Virus record (IMG/VR): IMGVR_UViG_3300031537_000001
Coordinates: 1-64,000 of that record
Source: a virus
Reading direction: 5' to 3' (one strand)
Length of the DNA: 64,000 nt
Under the pieces are notes generated by a model. The model searched no databases, was not told where the DNA came from, and saw only the letters and a list, made by a program, of their open reading frames with translations. Below are positions 9,232 through 17,948 of the stretch, in pieces. A program made the position numbers and the translations under genes. The stretch's first letter is position 1. The number at the start of each line of letters is the position of its first letter.

Positions 9232-11433
9232 TCAAATATCAAATCCTTCTACTGAAGAATAGTTTTCCATAAAAAAAGGATCATTAGCATACTCATCTCT
9301 TTCCCTATTACTATTAGAACCTTTTAAACCCTCGGCTAGTTTAATTTTATTCGCGCGTAATATAAATAGCATATTACCAGCAGATATTCTATCAAAGTTT
9401 CCATTAATATTCCATTGAGAACATTCCTTTAAATATCCAATAGATCTTATGCTATGTAACTTTAAAGTAATTTCTTCTTTATCTAATTCTGTGGTTTCAA
9501 TTCTTGCAGAACTCATCCAATCTGCTTGTAAGCGTCTACCCCATTTATTAATATTCGGAGAAGGTGGAGTACCTTTAGATTTATTACCAGTAGTATGAAT
9601 AGTTTTTACATAATCCATATCTCTTAAAGATTCAGGAGTATCGGCAAGATATCGCAAAGCATTCATTCGTTTAAAGTAATCAAATAAACCTTTCAGTTTA
9701 TTCTCATAATTTAGTTCAGCATTATAAAGTAAAGCAAGTTTAAGAGATTTTTCGAAATTAAAATCAGCACTATTTTCCCTACCAGTATACTCTGCTACAA
9801 TTTCATCTGTAAATAAATCCATTATAAGTATAGAAAATAAAGAAGTTCCAATATCATCGTCAACAGGGTCAATTCCGCCAATATATCTACCCCAGATTGG
9901 TTTAGTATCTCCTGGTAAAACTTTAGGTAGTTGAAATATCTCTATGGCTCCGGTTGTATCTTTACCTTTCATTGGATAATCCCTAATGGGGGAAATATCA
10001 AATCTGGGTCTAAATTCAACATTATTCATACCGGTATATAAAATCTCTCCTACATAATGTGGGCCAACAAAGAACTCACGGGTTGGTTCAATCCTGGCTA
10101 AATAACTTTTAATTTCCTGTACAGGAAATACTGTACCTTCAGTTCTCATTACAGCTTCCTGTGGAGTAAATGGTTCTTCAGCTATTGTCTGGGCATAGTC
10201 AGTAGGATTAGATACACTATATTTAATCTCAAACCTTTTTACTAATACTTCATATACAGCTTTTACAACATCTGAGTTACCATCTTTATCATAACAATCT
10301 TCTCTATTTAAGTAATCAGGTATAAACATACCGCAAGTTCCTATCTCAGAAGTCTTATCAAATATATTAGAAAGTCGAAGTATACTATAGGCTTTAGGTT
10401 TATAAAACAATTCTTCAAGACCTTCAAAGTTTACACCTTCTTCACCACCAGTACCAAAAGCTAACATAAATCCAAATACTCTATTACCAGATTCAACAGA
10501 CTTTTGAGCTAACCTCCATGATTTAAGTATATGGGGAAAACTTCCACTTTCCTCCCATAGAATTAATTTACCTCTTTTTCCACGAGCTTTATCCGGGTCA
10601 TTCTTTAAAGTAACCCCAATTATTTCAGATAAGAATCCACCTTCAGAAGATGTTCCTGCTTTTTTATACCCGGCTTGCTTATGCATACCTTGCAAAGAAT
10701 CTGTAATAATTAGTCTTTTGGCAAATCCTACTTTATCTACTATAAAACTATTTATATCCCATACCTTATTTAATATACCATCAAGAGTTAAATAATCTTT
10801 ATCAGAAGCTAAAGCAAAGGATTTAGATTTTTTAATAAGATGATAATTTCTAAGACACATTGAGGCAGCCTTATAAGAATATCCTTTACCCCTGGCCTTT
10901 AAAGTTACACCATGCTTACCAGCTTTCTCAGCCTGTTCTACATAATGAAAAAATAAATAATCTCCATCCCAAAAATCAGGAAAATCAGTAATCCTTTCTG
11001 CTTGTACTGTACCATCTTTAGAACGTTCACCAATAATTTCAGTTCTTAAAATAGGAGAATAGTTTAAATAAAAATAGTGATAGCCAGTTATCCACTCACC
11101 ATCACTTTTTCTTACATAACCTTCTAAACATCTTCGTTTTTCTTCATCCCAAAATTTTCTATAAGGAGAAGAAGGAGCTTTAGACGGAAAAGCATCTGTA
11201 TAAACTCCTGTTTTTTTATAAGTCAAGGCTGATTCTCTGAAGTAATCAGTATCTTCAAGCATATGAGGTTTAGCCAAATTAACTATTATCTTTTCACTAG
11301 AATCTTTAGGCATATCTTTAGCCCTAATAGTTCTATTAGACATCCAGTTTAATAGTGGAATAGAATCAAATAACTCAACTATCTCTCCAAGAATCTCCGA
11401 ATTAGTTATATTTAAATCATTTAATTTCGTCAT
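9232..11433 (-). CDS. terL: Terminase large subunit
   Basis: The 733-residue protein has a deviant Walker A segment, RGKGYSYK (about residues 181-188), a Walker B-like KLILWEESGS (about 290), and a C-terminal nuclease part beginning YIGGIDPVDDD, whose aspartates would bind metal. This is the large-terminase plan: an ATPase motor that pumps DNA into the prohead plus an RNase H-like nuclease that cuts the concatemer. Downstream come the portal, scaffold-like and capsid genes. The start overlaps the 66-residue upstream gene by 17 bases. No separate small terminase subunit was recognised. Confidence 0.85.
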   Translation of the reverse strand: MTKLNDLNITNSEILGEIVELFDSIPLLNWMSNRTIRAKDMPKDSSEKIIVNLAKPHMLEDTDYFRESALTYKKTGVYTDAFPSKAPSSPYRKFWDEEKRRCLEGYVRKSDGEWITGYHYFYLNYSPILRTEIIGERSKDGTVQAERITDFPDFWDGDYLFFHYVEQAEKAGKHGVTLKARGKGYSYKAASMCLRNYHLIKKSKSFALASDKDYLTLDGILNKVWDINSFIVDKVGFAKRLIITDSLQGMHKQAGYKKAGTSSEGGFLSEIIGVTLKNDPDKARGKRGKLILWEESGSFPHILKSWRLAQKSVESGNRVFGFMLAFGTGGEEGVNFEGLEELFYKPKAYSILRLSNIFDKTSEIGTCGMFIPDYLNREDCYDKDGNSDVVKAVYEVLVKRFEIKYSVSNPTDYAQTIAEEPFTPQEAVMRTEGTVFPVQEIKSYLARIEPTREFFVGPHYVGEILYTGMNNVEFRPRFDISPIRDYPMKGKDTTGAIEIFQLPKVLPGDTKPIWGRYIGGIDPVDDDIGTSLFSILIMDLFTDEIVAEYTGRENSADFNFEKSLKLALLYNAELNYENKLKGLFDYFKRMNALRYLADTPESLRDMDYVKTIHTTGNKSKGTPPSPNINKWGRRLQADWMSSARIETTELDKEEITLKLHSIRSIGYLKECSQWNINGNFDRISAGNMLFILRANKIKLAEGLKGSNSNRERDEYANDPFFMENYSSVEGFDI

Positions 11434-11617
11434 TTTGTACGATTCTTATTCTTGAATCTTTTATCAATTCTCTTAACTCTTCTCTTTTGGACCAACAAAG
11501 AACTGTAACTTTTTTTATGTTACTCCATTCTTTATTATATTTATCTTGTATTTGATATTTTGTCCCTACTTCAAAATCTAAAATGGATTCCGGAATTATA
11601 TAACTATTCTTACTCAC
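11417..11617 (-). CDS. Small protein upstream of TerL
   Basis: A 66-residue protein overlapping both neighbours (TerL and the DHH gene), which supports translation. It is mixed-charge with no recognised motif. Its position directly before TerL leaves open a packaging-related role, but it is short for a small terminase and shows no helix-turn-helix by eye. Confidence 0.6.
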   Translation of the reverse strand: MSKNSYIIPESILDFEVGTKYQIQDKYNKEWSNIKKVTVLCWSKREELRELIKDSRIRIVQNDEIK

Positions 11618-12680
11618 CTGATCTTATTAACTTTAACATTGTTTCATTATCACATACAAATCCAGACGCTTCTCTATGACCCCCTCCTTCATACTGTTTA
11701 GCTATAATACTACAATCTACTTTTTCGTTATCATTATATAATGACCACATCCACTTACCATCTTTATACCAGAAACAAGCAAATCCATCATATCCATCTT
11801 TATGATAATCTATTCCAAAATTAATAGGATTAAATCTTTCTTGATTTACACATAGAAATTTATATTTTGCATTACCTGATATGTGTGTGAAAGGATTATC
11901 TGGAAATACATCTGACTTAGGAATCTCTAGTTTAGTTTTTATAAATTCAATAAGAAAAGCTTTCTTATAAGTTTGCTTAGCTTCTGTACAAAGATATTCA
12001 TAAATATCTCCTCCAGAAAGTTGAATAGCTTCCACTGTATCAAATACAGCTCCTTGTACTTTTTCTAATCCTTGTATTGAATCTATAAGTTTTTCATAAC
12101 ATTCTTGATAATTAGACATACATGCTCTTGCCCCATATTGAAATTCTAATACTTTTTGCTCTTCATCAGTTCCTTTATGACCAAAACAATCATATCTTCC
12201 TAATAGTCTAACTATTTTAGGCATTGTTTCATTAGGAAAAAGATATTTCCAAGTAAGTTCGCAAGCTGCAAAATTAGTATCTTGTAACCCCTCATAAAAA
12301 GGAATATTATCATAACCTTGATTATCATTTATAGCAGATATATGATGGTCTATCCAAATTAGTTCTTTATCCACTATATGCCAAAGTCTTGACATTTCTT
12401 CTTTAGGAAAACTAACATCACACATTATAACTTTATCATATTCTGATAAATCTGGAATAGGATCTCCATAATCATACCCTAAAAAATAAATTGTTAGATC
12501 TTTAAATTTAGAATTTATTTTAGATTCCAATTCTTGTCTATCTTCTATACTAAGGGTATTTACAACATTTAAGTTAACCTCTGTTCTTTTAGTATTATTT
12601 TTATAAAACCAATGTTTAACTATTGCTGCACTCATCCATCCGTCTAAATCCCGACTGTGATACACACAAACTGTTTTCAT
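11610..12680 (-). CDS. DHH-family phosphoesterase
   Basis: The 356-residue protein has the DHH superfamily signatures in order: YHSRDLDG (residues 8-14, metal-binding DxD), DYGDP, an aspartate in VIMCDVS, then IWIDHHIS (the DHH motif), and a C-terminal GGGHREASGF (DHHA1-type substrate-binding). The family hydrolyses phosphodiester bonds in short oligoribonucleotides, cyclic dinucleotides or 5' DNA ends (NrnA, GdpP, RecJ). Which substrate this one uses cannot be told from the sequence; it lacks the extra RecJ domains. It sits upstream of TerL on the minus strand. Confidence 0.85.
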   Translation of the reverse strand: MKTVCVYHSRDLDGWMSAAIVKHWFYKNNTKRTEVNLNVVNTLSIEDRQELESKINSKFKDLTIYFLGYDYGDPIPDLSEYDKVIMCDVSFPKEEMSRLWHIVDKELIWIDHHISAINDNQGYDNIPFYEGLQDTNFAACELTWKYLFPNETMPKIVRLLGRYDCFGHKGTDEEQKVLEFQYGARACMSNYQECYEKLIDSIQGLEKVQGAVFDTVEAIQLSGGDIYEYLCTEAKQTYKKAFLIEFIKTKLEIPKSDVFPDNPFTHISGNAKYKFLCVNQERFNPINFGIDYHKDGYDGFACFWYKDGKWMWSLYNDNEKVDCSIIAKQYEGGGHREASGFVCDNETMLKLIRSGE

Positions 12681-12683
12681 ATT

Positions 12684-12974
12684 TTATAATTTTTTAGTTA
12701 ATTGAAATTGATGTAATAATAAAGAAAAACTTTGTACAAACATTTCATTTGAACTAAGTTCGTCATTTCCTAACTCTTCTAATATTGCATGGACAAGTTC
12801 ATGATAAAAAGTCTGTTCTTTCGAATTATCAGAAAGAATATGTCCATTTAAAGTATTAGATATTTTTATAAGTCCTCTGGCAGAATATGCCCTTCCTAAA
12901 CCAGTATCATCTATAGAAGGTACTTCTTCTACAGTATACTCTTTGGATCCTAATGTAAATTGTTTAATCATCAT
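12684..12974 (-). CDS. Small HExxH-type zinc metallopeptidase-like protein
   Basis: The 96-residue protein contains YHELVHAILEELG, an HExxH motif of zinc metallopeptidases, with further glutamates downstream as possible third ligand. Small proteins of this form occur in many phages, often beside DNA-packaging or regulatory genes; the substrate is unknown. The start overlaps the upstream gene by 11 bases. Confidence 0.7.
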   Translation of the reverse strand: MMIKQFTLGSKEYTVEEVPSIDDTGLGRAYSARGLIKISNTLNGHILSDNSKEQTFYHELVHAILEELGNDELSSNEMFVQSFSLLLHQFQLTKKL

Positions 12975-13533
12975 CTTCGTATATACTTTTTTGTCCCGAA
13001 CCCCGATGAGTAGTATTTTCCTGAAGTTCGGTCTTAACTTGTTTTTCCATTTCCTTTATAGCCGCGATAATTTTAGGAGACTCTTTTATAATAGTAGTTA
13101 TTCTTCCTAAAGCCAGGGTATCATAAATCTCAGTCTCATTTCCTTCATCATCTTTAATAACCTGCATTAAATCTATCTTACTCAGAGCTTGTTGTAAATT
13201 ATATAAAGCTAATTCCATAGATTCCAAATGTCTTAAACTCAATGAAGGTTGTCTCTCATTATAGAAATCAATAGCTTTTTCAGTTACTTTATCTATTATA
13301 ATTTTACTACCATTATAAATAACCTCTAATATCTTTTCTGATCTTACTTCCTTATCGATTAAATCTTTAAAGTCAGATCTATAATCAACCATAAAGTAAA
13401 TATAAGTAAGTTCTGCTTTAGCGTACTCTCTACTCCTATATTTCTTTATAACATTTCGAAAAGGTATTAATGCAAGTGTTTCAGGAAGAATAATAAGATT
13501 GTATTCCTCATCAACAGAAAATAAATTTAACAT
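12964..13533 (-). CDS. Unknown, mostly helical protein
   Basis: A 189-residue protein with long amphipathic helices (SLRHLESMELALYNLQQAL) and a polar C-terminal tail ending SIYEDDD. No motif recognised. It overlaps the genes on both sides and is cotranscribed with the TerL-proximal cluster. Confidence 0.6.
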   Translation of the reverse strand: MLNLFSVDEEYNLIILPETLALIPFRNVIKKYRSREYAKAELTYIYFMVDYRSDFKDLIDKEVRSEKILEVIYNGSKIIIDKVTEKAIDFYNERQPSLSLRHLESMELALYNLQQALSKIDLMQVIKDDEGNETEIYDTLALGRITTIIKESPKIIAAIKEMEKQVKTELQENTTHRGSGQKSIYEDDD

Positions 13534-13898
13534 TGTGTTTCCTCTTTACCATAAACCCATTTAATTTCTCTGGCAGTTATGAAAAAATATTTTTCATCAT
13601 CTATAACTTCAATAGGAAGAATAGTTACATACTTATCTGGTCCAATATCTTTAACCTGACCTACTTGTGTAGGACCAACATTCTTCTGAGGAAATAGAGA
13701 AAAATTTATCTCTACTTCATCACCAATCTTTACATTTGAATTCGGTCCGGCTGCTACAACTATTTGTTTGGTATAGGGTTTCCCTATTTCATTGGCTGTG
13801 AGTATAACACCACCTTTAGAAACTTTTTCAACTTTTACTGTAGTCATTATTTTATCAAAAAATAATCTAACTTCAGGATACTTAATTTCATTTTTCAT
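13527..13898 (-). CDS. Unknown beta-rich protein with GroES-like patterning
   Basis: The 123-residue protein is beta-rich, with PEVRLFFDKIMTTVKVEKVSKGGVILT and later VAAGPNSNVKIGDEVEIN. The pattern of a GGVILT turn followed by a V-x-x-GD-x-V loop recalls co-chaperonin GroES-type folds, where a small ring caps a chaperonin. Phage GroES analogues assist capsid folding, which would suit this operon. The resemblance is only local and by eye. Confidence 0.45.
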   Translation of the reverse strand: MKNEIKYPEVRLFFDKIMTTVKVEKVSKGGVILTANEIGKPYTKQIVVAAGPNSNVKIGDEVEINFSLFPQKNVGPTQVGQVKDIGPDKYVTILPIEVIDDEKYFFITAREIKWVYGKEETQC

Positions 13899-14139
13899 CG
13901 TTTTTCTGTTTAATTAAATTTTTATTTCTAACTTTTCTTTTTCTTTTATAGCTAACAATAAATTTACCTAATCCAGGTATTATAGCATTAGTCTTCACAC
14001 CATCTAATGATTCTAATTTACTATAAGTTACTTTAGTCATTACTCTCTTCAAATCCTTTAAGTAAGAACTAATAACAAACTTAACAGTTTTCTCAGGTAG
14101 ATTTAACTTCTTTGCTACTTCCCTTATCAACTGTTCCAT
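13888..14139 (-). CDS. HU/IHF-like DNA-binding protein
   Basis: The 83-residue protein has a helical N-terminus (LIREVAKKLNLPEKTVKFV) followed by IIPGLGKFIVSYKRKRKVRNKN. This is the HU/IHF layout: helix-turn-helix dimer core, a PGxGxF turn, then a basic beta arm that bends DNA. Its length fits the family (about 90). crAss-like phages are known to encode IHF-like proteins, so nucleoid or promoter-bending activity is plausible. It overlaps the preceding gene by 47 bases. Confidence 0.7.
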   Translation of the reverse strand: MEQLIREVAKKLNLPEKTVKFVISSYLKDLKRVMTKVTYSKLESLDGVKTNAIIPGLGKFIVSYKRKRKVRNKNLIKQKNDEK

Positions 14140-14500
14140 AAAATGATATTACTAAATCAAAATTATTAACCGGTGGAATAAATTGCTTTACTATCCTTTT
14201 ATCTATTATAATTTTCTTCTTCCTAAAAGTAGAAAGATAGTTTTGAAAGACAGGATCCTTCATATTTTCAAGGTTTTTCCTGATTTCCTTCTTAGTATCT
14301 AAATCATACAATAGTTTATAAGCAAGCTCTTCATCATTATACTTATAGAAAAATTTAAGATAATAATAAATAAGCTCCACCAATAAAGAAAGTTCTTTAT
14401 CAGGGAGCCTGTGAAATTGATATAATACTTTTAAATATTTAGTAATAAGATCCCTACGATTTTTCACCGGAACTTGTATTACTATTTGTCTCTCTGCCAT
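14093..14500 (-). CDS. First gene of the minus-strand operon, unknown
   Basis: A 135-residue basic, helical protein beginning MAERQIVIQVPVKNRRDL. An in-frame ATG also exists at 14,521, but that codon overlaps the -7 box at 14,519-14,526, so transcription should start after it. The ATG at 14,500 is therefore preferred. No function recognised. Confidence 0.6.
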   Translation of the reverse strand: MAERQIVIQVPVKNRRDLITKYLKVLYQFHRLPDKELSLLVELIYYYLKFFYKYNDEELAYKLLYDLDTKKEIRKNLENMKDPVFQNYLSTFRKKKIIIDKRIVKQFIPPVNNFDLVISFYGTVDKGSSKEVKST

Positions 14501-14518
14501 TGACTTATATTTTTTATA

Positions 14519-14526
14519 CAAATATA
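14519..14526 (-). promoter_or_regulatory. Late-type promoter -7 box for the minus-strand operon
   Basis: The minus strand reads TATATTTGTATAAAAAATAT, nearly the same as the box at 53,626 before the plus-strand virion genes. TTTTG blocks lie further upstream. It sits in the 110-base divergent region together with the plus-strand box at 14,574-14,581. Confidence 0.7.
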
Positions 14527-14573
14527 TACAAAACTATAATACAAAACAAGTATACTTTATAATAAAAATTTAG

Positions 14574-14581
14574 TATATTTG
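14574..14581 (+). promoter_or_regulatory. Early promoter candidate -7 box TATATTTG
   Basis: The box lies 31 bases before the first plus-strand ATG (14,612). It lacks the TATAAAA extension of the late boxes (it reads TATATTTGAATTTTAC), which suggests a host-type early promoter. Confidence 0.6.
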
Positions 14582-14611
14582 AATTTTACTTAATTTAATA
14601 CTAATATAATT

Positions 14612-14905
14612 ATGAAAGATCTGATAGATAAACATTTAATAAAGGGCCAATACTTTATAAATAAATATTATAAAGAAAAGCATCAAGATAATCTTGGATT
14701 TGAAACTTATATAGAAAGTAGTCTAAATTCAAACTTACTTAAAGAATTTGCAAAAGTAGAAAATGTACCTCTTATGATAGATGAATCAAAGGAAGGTACT
14801 ACTTATATAAAAGAAGTATTTGTATTTACTCGAAAATCTTTACAGGAATTGATAGATAGAGTTACTTATGCAAACTTCTATAATCCCGGTAGAATTACAC
14901 TTTAA
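14612..14905 (+). CDS. First early gene, unknown (97 aa)
   Basis: A 97-residue protein, soluble by composition, starting MKDLIDKHLIKGQYFINKYY. It is the first plus-strand gene behind the divergent promoter, so likely among the first phage proteins made. No motif recognised. Confidence 0.65.
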   Translation: MKDLIDKHLIKGQYFINKYYKEKHQDNLGFETYIESSLNSNLLKEFAKVENVPLMIDESKEGTTYIKEVFVFTRKSLQELIDRVTYANFYNPGRITL

Positions 14906-14908
14906 TAT

Positions 14909-15145
14909 ATGAAAAATTTAATACAAGATTTTAAGAAACTTCTTAAAGAAGGTTTATGGAATAACAGTTATACTCCTACTACAACTCTTGCAGAAGAATT
15001 ATCTGAAAAATGTTTTCAGGTAGCTTCCGAATACTACAAATGGAGAAAATTTGTAGATACTATAAAAGACTCTGAACTTACTACACAATTACAAGAAAGA
15101 GAATTATTTACAAAATTTATAGAAGAAAAATATGAAAGAAGATAA
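14909..15145 (+). CDS. Unknown small protein (78 aa)
   Basis: A 78-residue, charged, helical protein, 3 bases after the previous stop and overlapping the next start by 14 bases. No recognised family. Confidence 0.6.
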   Translation: MKNLIQDFKKLLKEGLWNNSYTPTTTLAEELSEKCFQVASEYYKWRKFVDTIKDSELTTQLQERELFTKFIEEKYERR

Positions 15146-15554
15146 AGTTTACTATACTCCTTCAATAGAAGAATTCCATGTTGGATTTGAATACGAGATA
15201 AACTATAATGGTAAATGGTTTTTAAAAACTATACCTATCTATCCTACAACAAAAGAAAAGTATAATGAAGAAGTTATAAGAGTTAAATACCTGGATAGAG
15301 AAGCTATAGAAAGTTTAGGTTGGAAATGTATAGAACAAGAATTAACTACTTGTCCTCGTTATAATGTATATGAATTTACTTTAGCTCCACATAAATTATT
15401 AACTCATTACGGAGGTAGAGAATACAGTATAATTCATTTAGAGTATAAAAATTATGATAATACTAAAGAGTATCCTATTCTAAGAGGGTGTAATATTAAA
15501 AATAAGTCAGAACTTAAAACTTTAATGGAATGGTTAAGAATAGATCCAGATTAA
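15132..15554 (+). CDS. Unknown early protein (140 aa)
   Basis: A 140-residue protein beginning MKEDKVYYTPSIEEFHVGFEYE and ending KTLMEWLRIDPD. The start form 'YTPSIEEFHVGFEYE' recurs in many small phage proteins of Bacteroidota viruses but has no known function. Confidence 0.65.
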   Translation: MKEDKVYYTPSIEEFHVGFEYEINYNGKWFLKTIPIYPTTKEKYNEEVIRVKYLDREAIESLGWKCIEQELTTCPRYNVYEFTLAPHKLLTHYGGREYSIIHLEYKNYDNTKEYPILRGCNIKNKSELKTLMEWLRIDPD

Positions 15555-15697
15555 TATATTCTTGGAGAATATTGTGGTATACATTCTTATTATATTTAGC
15601 AACAGTAAGTATAATACAAAGATTTAAATCTCCTACACTTACAGAAACACAATTATTACAGGAAATACTAAATAATTTACTTTTAAAATTTAAATAA
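15530..15697 (+). CDS. Small membrane protein (55 aa)
   Basis: An ATG inside the end of the previous gene opens a 55-codon frame beginning MVKNRSRLIYSWRILWYTF and containing one hydrophobic segment (ILWYTFLLYLATVSII). It fills the otherwise empty stretch before 15,712. A single-pass inner-membrane protein with a basic N-terminus is likely; function unknown. Confidence 0.5.
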   Translation: MVKNRSRLIYSWRILWYTFLLYLATVSIIQRFKSPTLTETQLLQEILNNLLLKFK

Positions 15698-15711
15698 AAA
15701 GATAGAAAAAT

Positions 15712-15957
15712 ATGAGACAAGGATGCAGAATAATTAACATAAATAAAACAACTGCAATAGTATGTGGGGGTGAACCTTCTGACCATAAATGTAATGAAGA
15801 TGCTATTTGCTATGATACCAATGAAGATAGATTCTTTTTTAAAGATAAAAAAGAAGCTGATAAATGGTATAGTGATAATTACAAAAATGTAAAAAGTGGA
15901 AGTGTAGCATGTTCAATTTGTGAGCGAGCTGCAATAGATAATATGTATTTTATTTAA
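15712..15957 (+). CDS. Unknown Cys-containing small protein (81 aa)
   Basis: An 81-residue protein with six cysteines, including VCGGEPSDHKCNEDAICYD and VACSICERA. A small zinc-binding fold is possible but the spacing matches no finger known to me. Confidence 0.6.
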   Translation: MRQGCRIININKTTAIVCGGEPSDHKCNEDAICYDTNEDRFFFKDKKEADKWYSDNYKNVKSGSVACSICERAAIDNMYFI

Positions 15958-15970
15958 TTAAAGAACTAAT

Positions 15971-16114
15971 ATGAAAATAAAAACTTATACAACAGAAGAA
16001 AGTAAAAACTTTCCAAGGCAATTTAGAACTATCAGTATTAAAAAAGCTATGAAGCTATGTAAAAATTTAATACCAAGACAAAGTAAAGAAGTTAAGAAAC
16101 CTAACGATAAATGA
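15971..16114 (+). CDS. Unknown small basic protein (47 aa)
   Basis: A 47-codon frame, MKIKTYTTEESKNFPRQF..., Lys-rich, overlapping the next start in an ATGA arrangement. Spacing and overlap support it; function unknown. Confidence 0.5.
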   Translation: MKIKTYTTEESKNFPRQFRTISIKKAMKLCKNLIPRQSKEVKKPNDK

Positions 16115-16299
16115 TTAATATGGAAATAAAACTCTCATTACTCAGTGAATCTAACAAACAGAAATTAGCAAATTCCTTGAATGAAATAAACGATTTAAAT
16201 TATTCATTTGATGAATGGCTAATTTTAATCAATTCAATAAAGGAAATGACTGATTTCTTTTTCGAATTAAATTCACAAGAAAAAGTCGTAAACAATTAA
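16111..16299 (+). CDS. Unknown small protein (62 aa)
   Basis: A 62-residue helical, acidic protein. ATG at 16,111 overlaps the previous stop; an alternative start is 16,120. No family recognised. Confidence 0.5.
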   Translation: MINMEIKLSLLSESNKQKLANSLNEINDLNYSFDEWLILINSIKEMTDFFFELNSQEKVVNN

Positions 16300-16310
16300 T
16301 TCTTAATATC

Positions 16311-16496
16311 ATGAAAACAAAAATTAAAAAATGTAAGATTTGCGGTGATGAACCTGCCGCTTATTCCAATGAAGCTGGTTGTAATCTATGTATTAAACAT
16401 CAGACACGATTAGTAAAAAAGAAAATTGCTTTAAAGAAAGCAGCTTTACTTGCTTTAGCAACAGCATGTATAGCATTATGTATTTACTTTTTATAG
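16311..16496 (+). CDS. Zinc-ribbon plus membrane-anchor protein (61 aa)
   Basis: The N-terminal half holds CKICGDEPAAYSNEAGCNLCIKH, a CxxC...CxxC zinc-ribbon pattern. The C-terminal 20 residues (LLALATACIALCIYFL) form one membrane helix. Such tail-anchored zinc ribbons are frequent small phage proteins of unknown function. A terminator follows. Confidence 0.65.
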   Translation: MKTKIKKCKICGDEPAAYSNEAGCNLCIKHQTRLVKKKIALKKAALLALATACIALCIYFL

Positions 16497-16514
16497 AAAA
16501 TATTTTTTCATAAA

Positions 16515-16548
16515 ATATACCTATTATAATAGTAGGTATATTTTTTTT
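16515..16548 (+). terminator. Rho-independent terminator
   Basis: ATATACCTA pairs with TAGGTATAT (9 bp) followed by eight T residues. It ends the first early gene group. Confidence 0.8.
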
Positions 16549-16574
16549 ATTTTATAAACTTTAAATTTATTACT

Positions 16575-16919
16575 ATGAAAAAAATTCAAATTGATTTTAT
16601 AGATGGAATTCCATTGACTAAAAAAATTAAGATTAATGGAACTGACAAAAATGGTGAACAATTATTCATTGGGCAAACTATTGTTGATAAATATGGTGAA
16701 AAATATGTAATTGGTTATCGTTACGGTAATGTTTGCCTTGTGCCTCCTTTTGGTATGCATACAGTTGGTGTTACAAGCTATGAAAGATACACTTTAACAA
16801 ATGAAATGACATGTGTAATGGGTAAATATCTGATTATAGGATATGATAATGAAGATTTTTTTAAAGAAAATTCAGAAGTATTAGATAGTATTAATATCAC
16901 TAATCTGATTGATTGTTGA
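16575..16919 (+). CDS. Unknown protein (114 aa)
   Basis: A 114-residue beta-rich protein, starting MKKIQIDFIDGIPLTKKIK, flanked by terminators on both sides and therefore possibly monocistronic. No recognised motif. Confidence 0.6.
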   Translation: MKKIQIDFIDGIPLTKKIKINGTDKNGEQLFIGQTIVDKYGEKYVIGYRYGNVCLVPPFGMHTVGVTSYERYTLTNEMTCVMGKYLIIGYDNEDFFKENSEVLDSINITNLIDC

Positions 16920-16926
16920 TTTTCAT

Positions 16927-16961
16927 AGCTCGTTTAACTTAATTGCTAAGTGGGCTTTTTG
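16927..16961 (+). terminator. Rho-independent terminator
   Basis: AGCTC (16,927-31) pairs with GGGCT (16,952-56) and an inner ACTTA with TAAGT, followed by a T-run. Confidence 0.65.
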
Positions 16962-17000
16962 TATTTAATGATGGTGTAGGTTAGAAAAACTAAAAAAAAA

Positions 17001-17165
17001 AAACGGCTTACCATCGTCGAAAGTTTGTAAGCTGTTTTAAATTTAAAAAATAAGGCAGCTTAAAAAGAATCTTGTACGGACCATCTTAAAAGCTACCCTT
17101 AATTCGAATTTTATGAAATGTGAGTAGTTTAACCAGCTTTCTTTGTGATAGAAAAAAGTCGGTTA
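17001..17165 (+). ncRNA. Three consecutive structured hairpins in a 570-base gap
   Basis: The stretch 16,962-17,488 has no convincing gene. It holds three stems: AAACGGCTTAC with GTAAGCTGTTT (17,001/17,027, 11 bp with one G-U), AAGG-AGCTT with AAGCT-CCTT (17,052/17,090), and TAACC with GGTTA (17,130/17,161). The first ends in a T-run. They may be a small RNA, attenuator or terminator cluster before the GC-richer gene at 17,489. Two imperfect repeats (17,223 and 17,278, form TATAT...TTTAGTT) follow. Confidence 0.4.
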
Positions 17166-17488
17166 TTTGGTTACAAAGATATAAATTTTTAAATTAAAAA
17201 AAGTATATAAAAAATTTTAAGACTATATACATTTAGTTCTTCGAGGGTTGAAAAAATTTTATAGAAAAAAATTTTAGAGTAGTATATGTTTAGTTTTCTT
17301 AGGGTTATTGCTCCAAAGTACCCCTACGAAATAATAGCTGGCGGGGTGTCCCCCTGTCATTTAAGCACTGAAAGCGATAGGATTAAGTCCTATATAAAGT
17401 ATGCTGATTATATCTGCACTCACTTTCATTGCGACCTAAGCTATCATAGGAATCTGATAGCACTATACATACTTTACTACTTACTTCT

Positions 17489-17929
17489 ATGGAAGCAGAA
17501 ATGGGAAAAAGAATTTGTAAAAGTCGTAGACTTATTGCAAAACCAGGCACGTACAAATTGATTGTTACATCAGTTGGTTATGTTGAAGACAGAACTATCA
17601 TAAATCTGAACGGTATTACCAAATACCATCAAACTCAGATTAATGATGCTGGCAAAGCTGGCGACTGGGACTTGGCAACTAAACAACACATGTCTGTGTC
17701 TTTATTTGAGAATGCTGGCTTTGTACCTGAAAAGGGCAATACAGTGTTAGCTGACGTGGACTATGCAGAGAATAAAGAGGGCATTCTGTGTCTTTTTGTT
17801 CAAAGGATAAGTCCGGCTCCAGTTGACTCTACTGCAAAAGCTACATTCTCTTGGGATGAAGTTTCAGAAGAAATAGCTGAAGAACCTGCAAAGAAAGTTA
17901 AAGAACCTACTATAAAAGTTGGGGAATAA
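17489..17929 (+). CDS. Unknown acquired protein, possible OB-fold
   Basis: A 146-residue protein whose core reads KPGTYKLIVTSVGYVEDRTI, HMSVSLFENAGFVPEKGNTVLADVDY and an acidic/Lys tail. The beta-strand pattern with a terminal low-complexity tail could fit an OB-fold nucleic-acid binder, but this is weak. Base composition (GCTGGC, GGCGACTGGGAC codons) is clearly richer in G+C than its neighbours, and it has its own strong terminator, so recent transfer is likely. An internal ATG at 17,501 is an equally good start. Confidence 0.6.
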   Translation: MEAEMGKRICKSRRLIAKPGTYKLIVTSVGYVEDRTIINLNGITKYHQTQINDAGKAGDWDLATKQHMSVSLFENAGFVPEKGNTVLADVDYAENKEGILCLFVQRISPAPVDSTAKATFSWDEVSEEIAEEPAKKVKEPTIKVGE

Positions 17930-17948
17930 AACACTCTTAACGGGTATG

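Noticed and set aside
13527-13898. Firm call of a phage GroES
   Set aside because: Only a local GGVILT-type strand pattern is seen; the mobile loop cannot be identified, so it was left as a low-confidence remark.
14501-14521. ATG at 14,521 as start of the first minus-strand gene
   Set aside because: It overlaps the -7 promoter box, so the transcript should begin downstream of it; ATG at 14,500 is used.
17286-17561. Frame of 91 codons beginning MFSFLRVIAPKYP
   Set aside because: It overlaps the better gene at 17,489 in another frame and looks like read-through of a GC-richer leader region.
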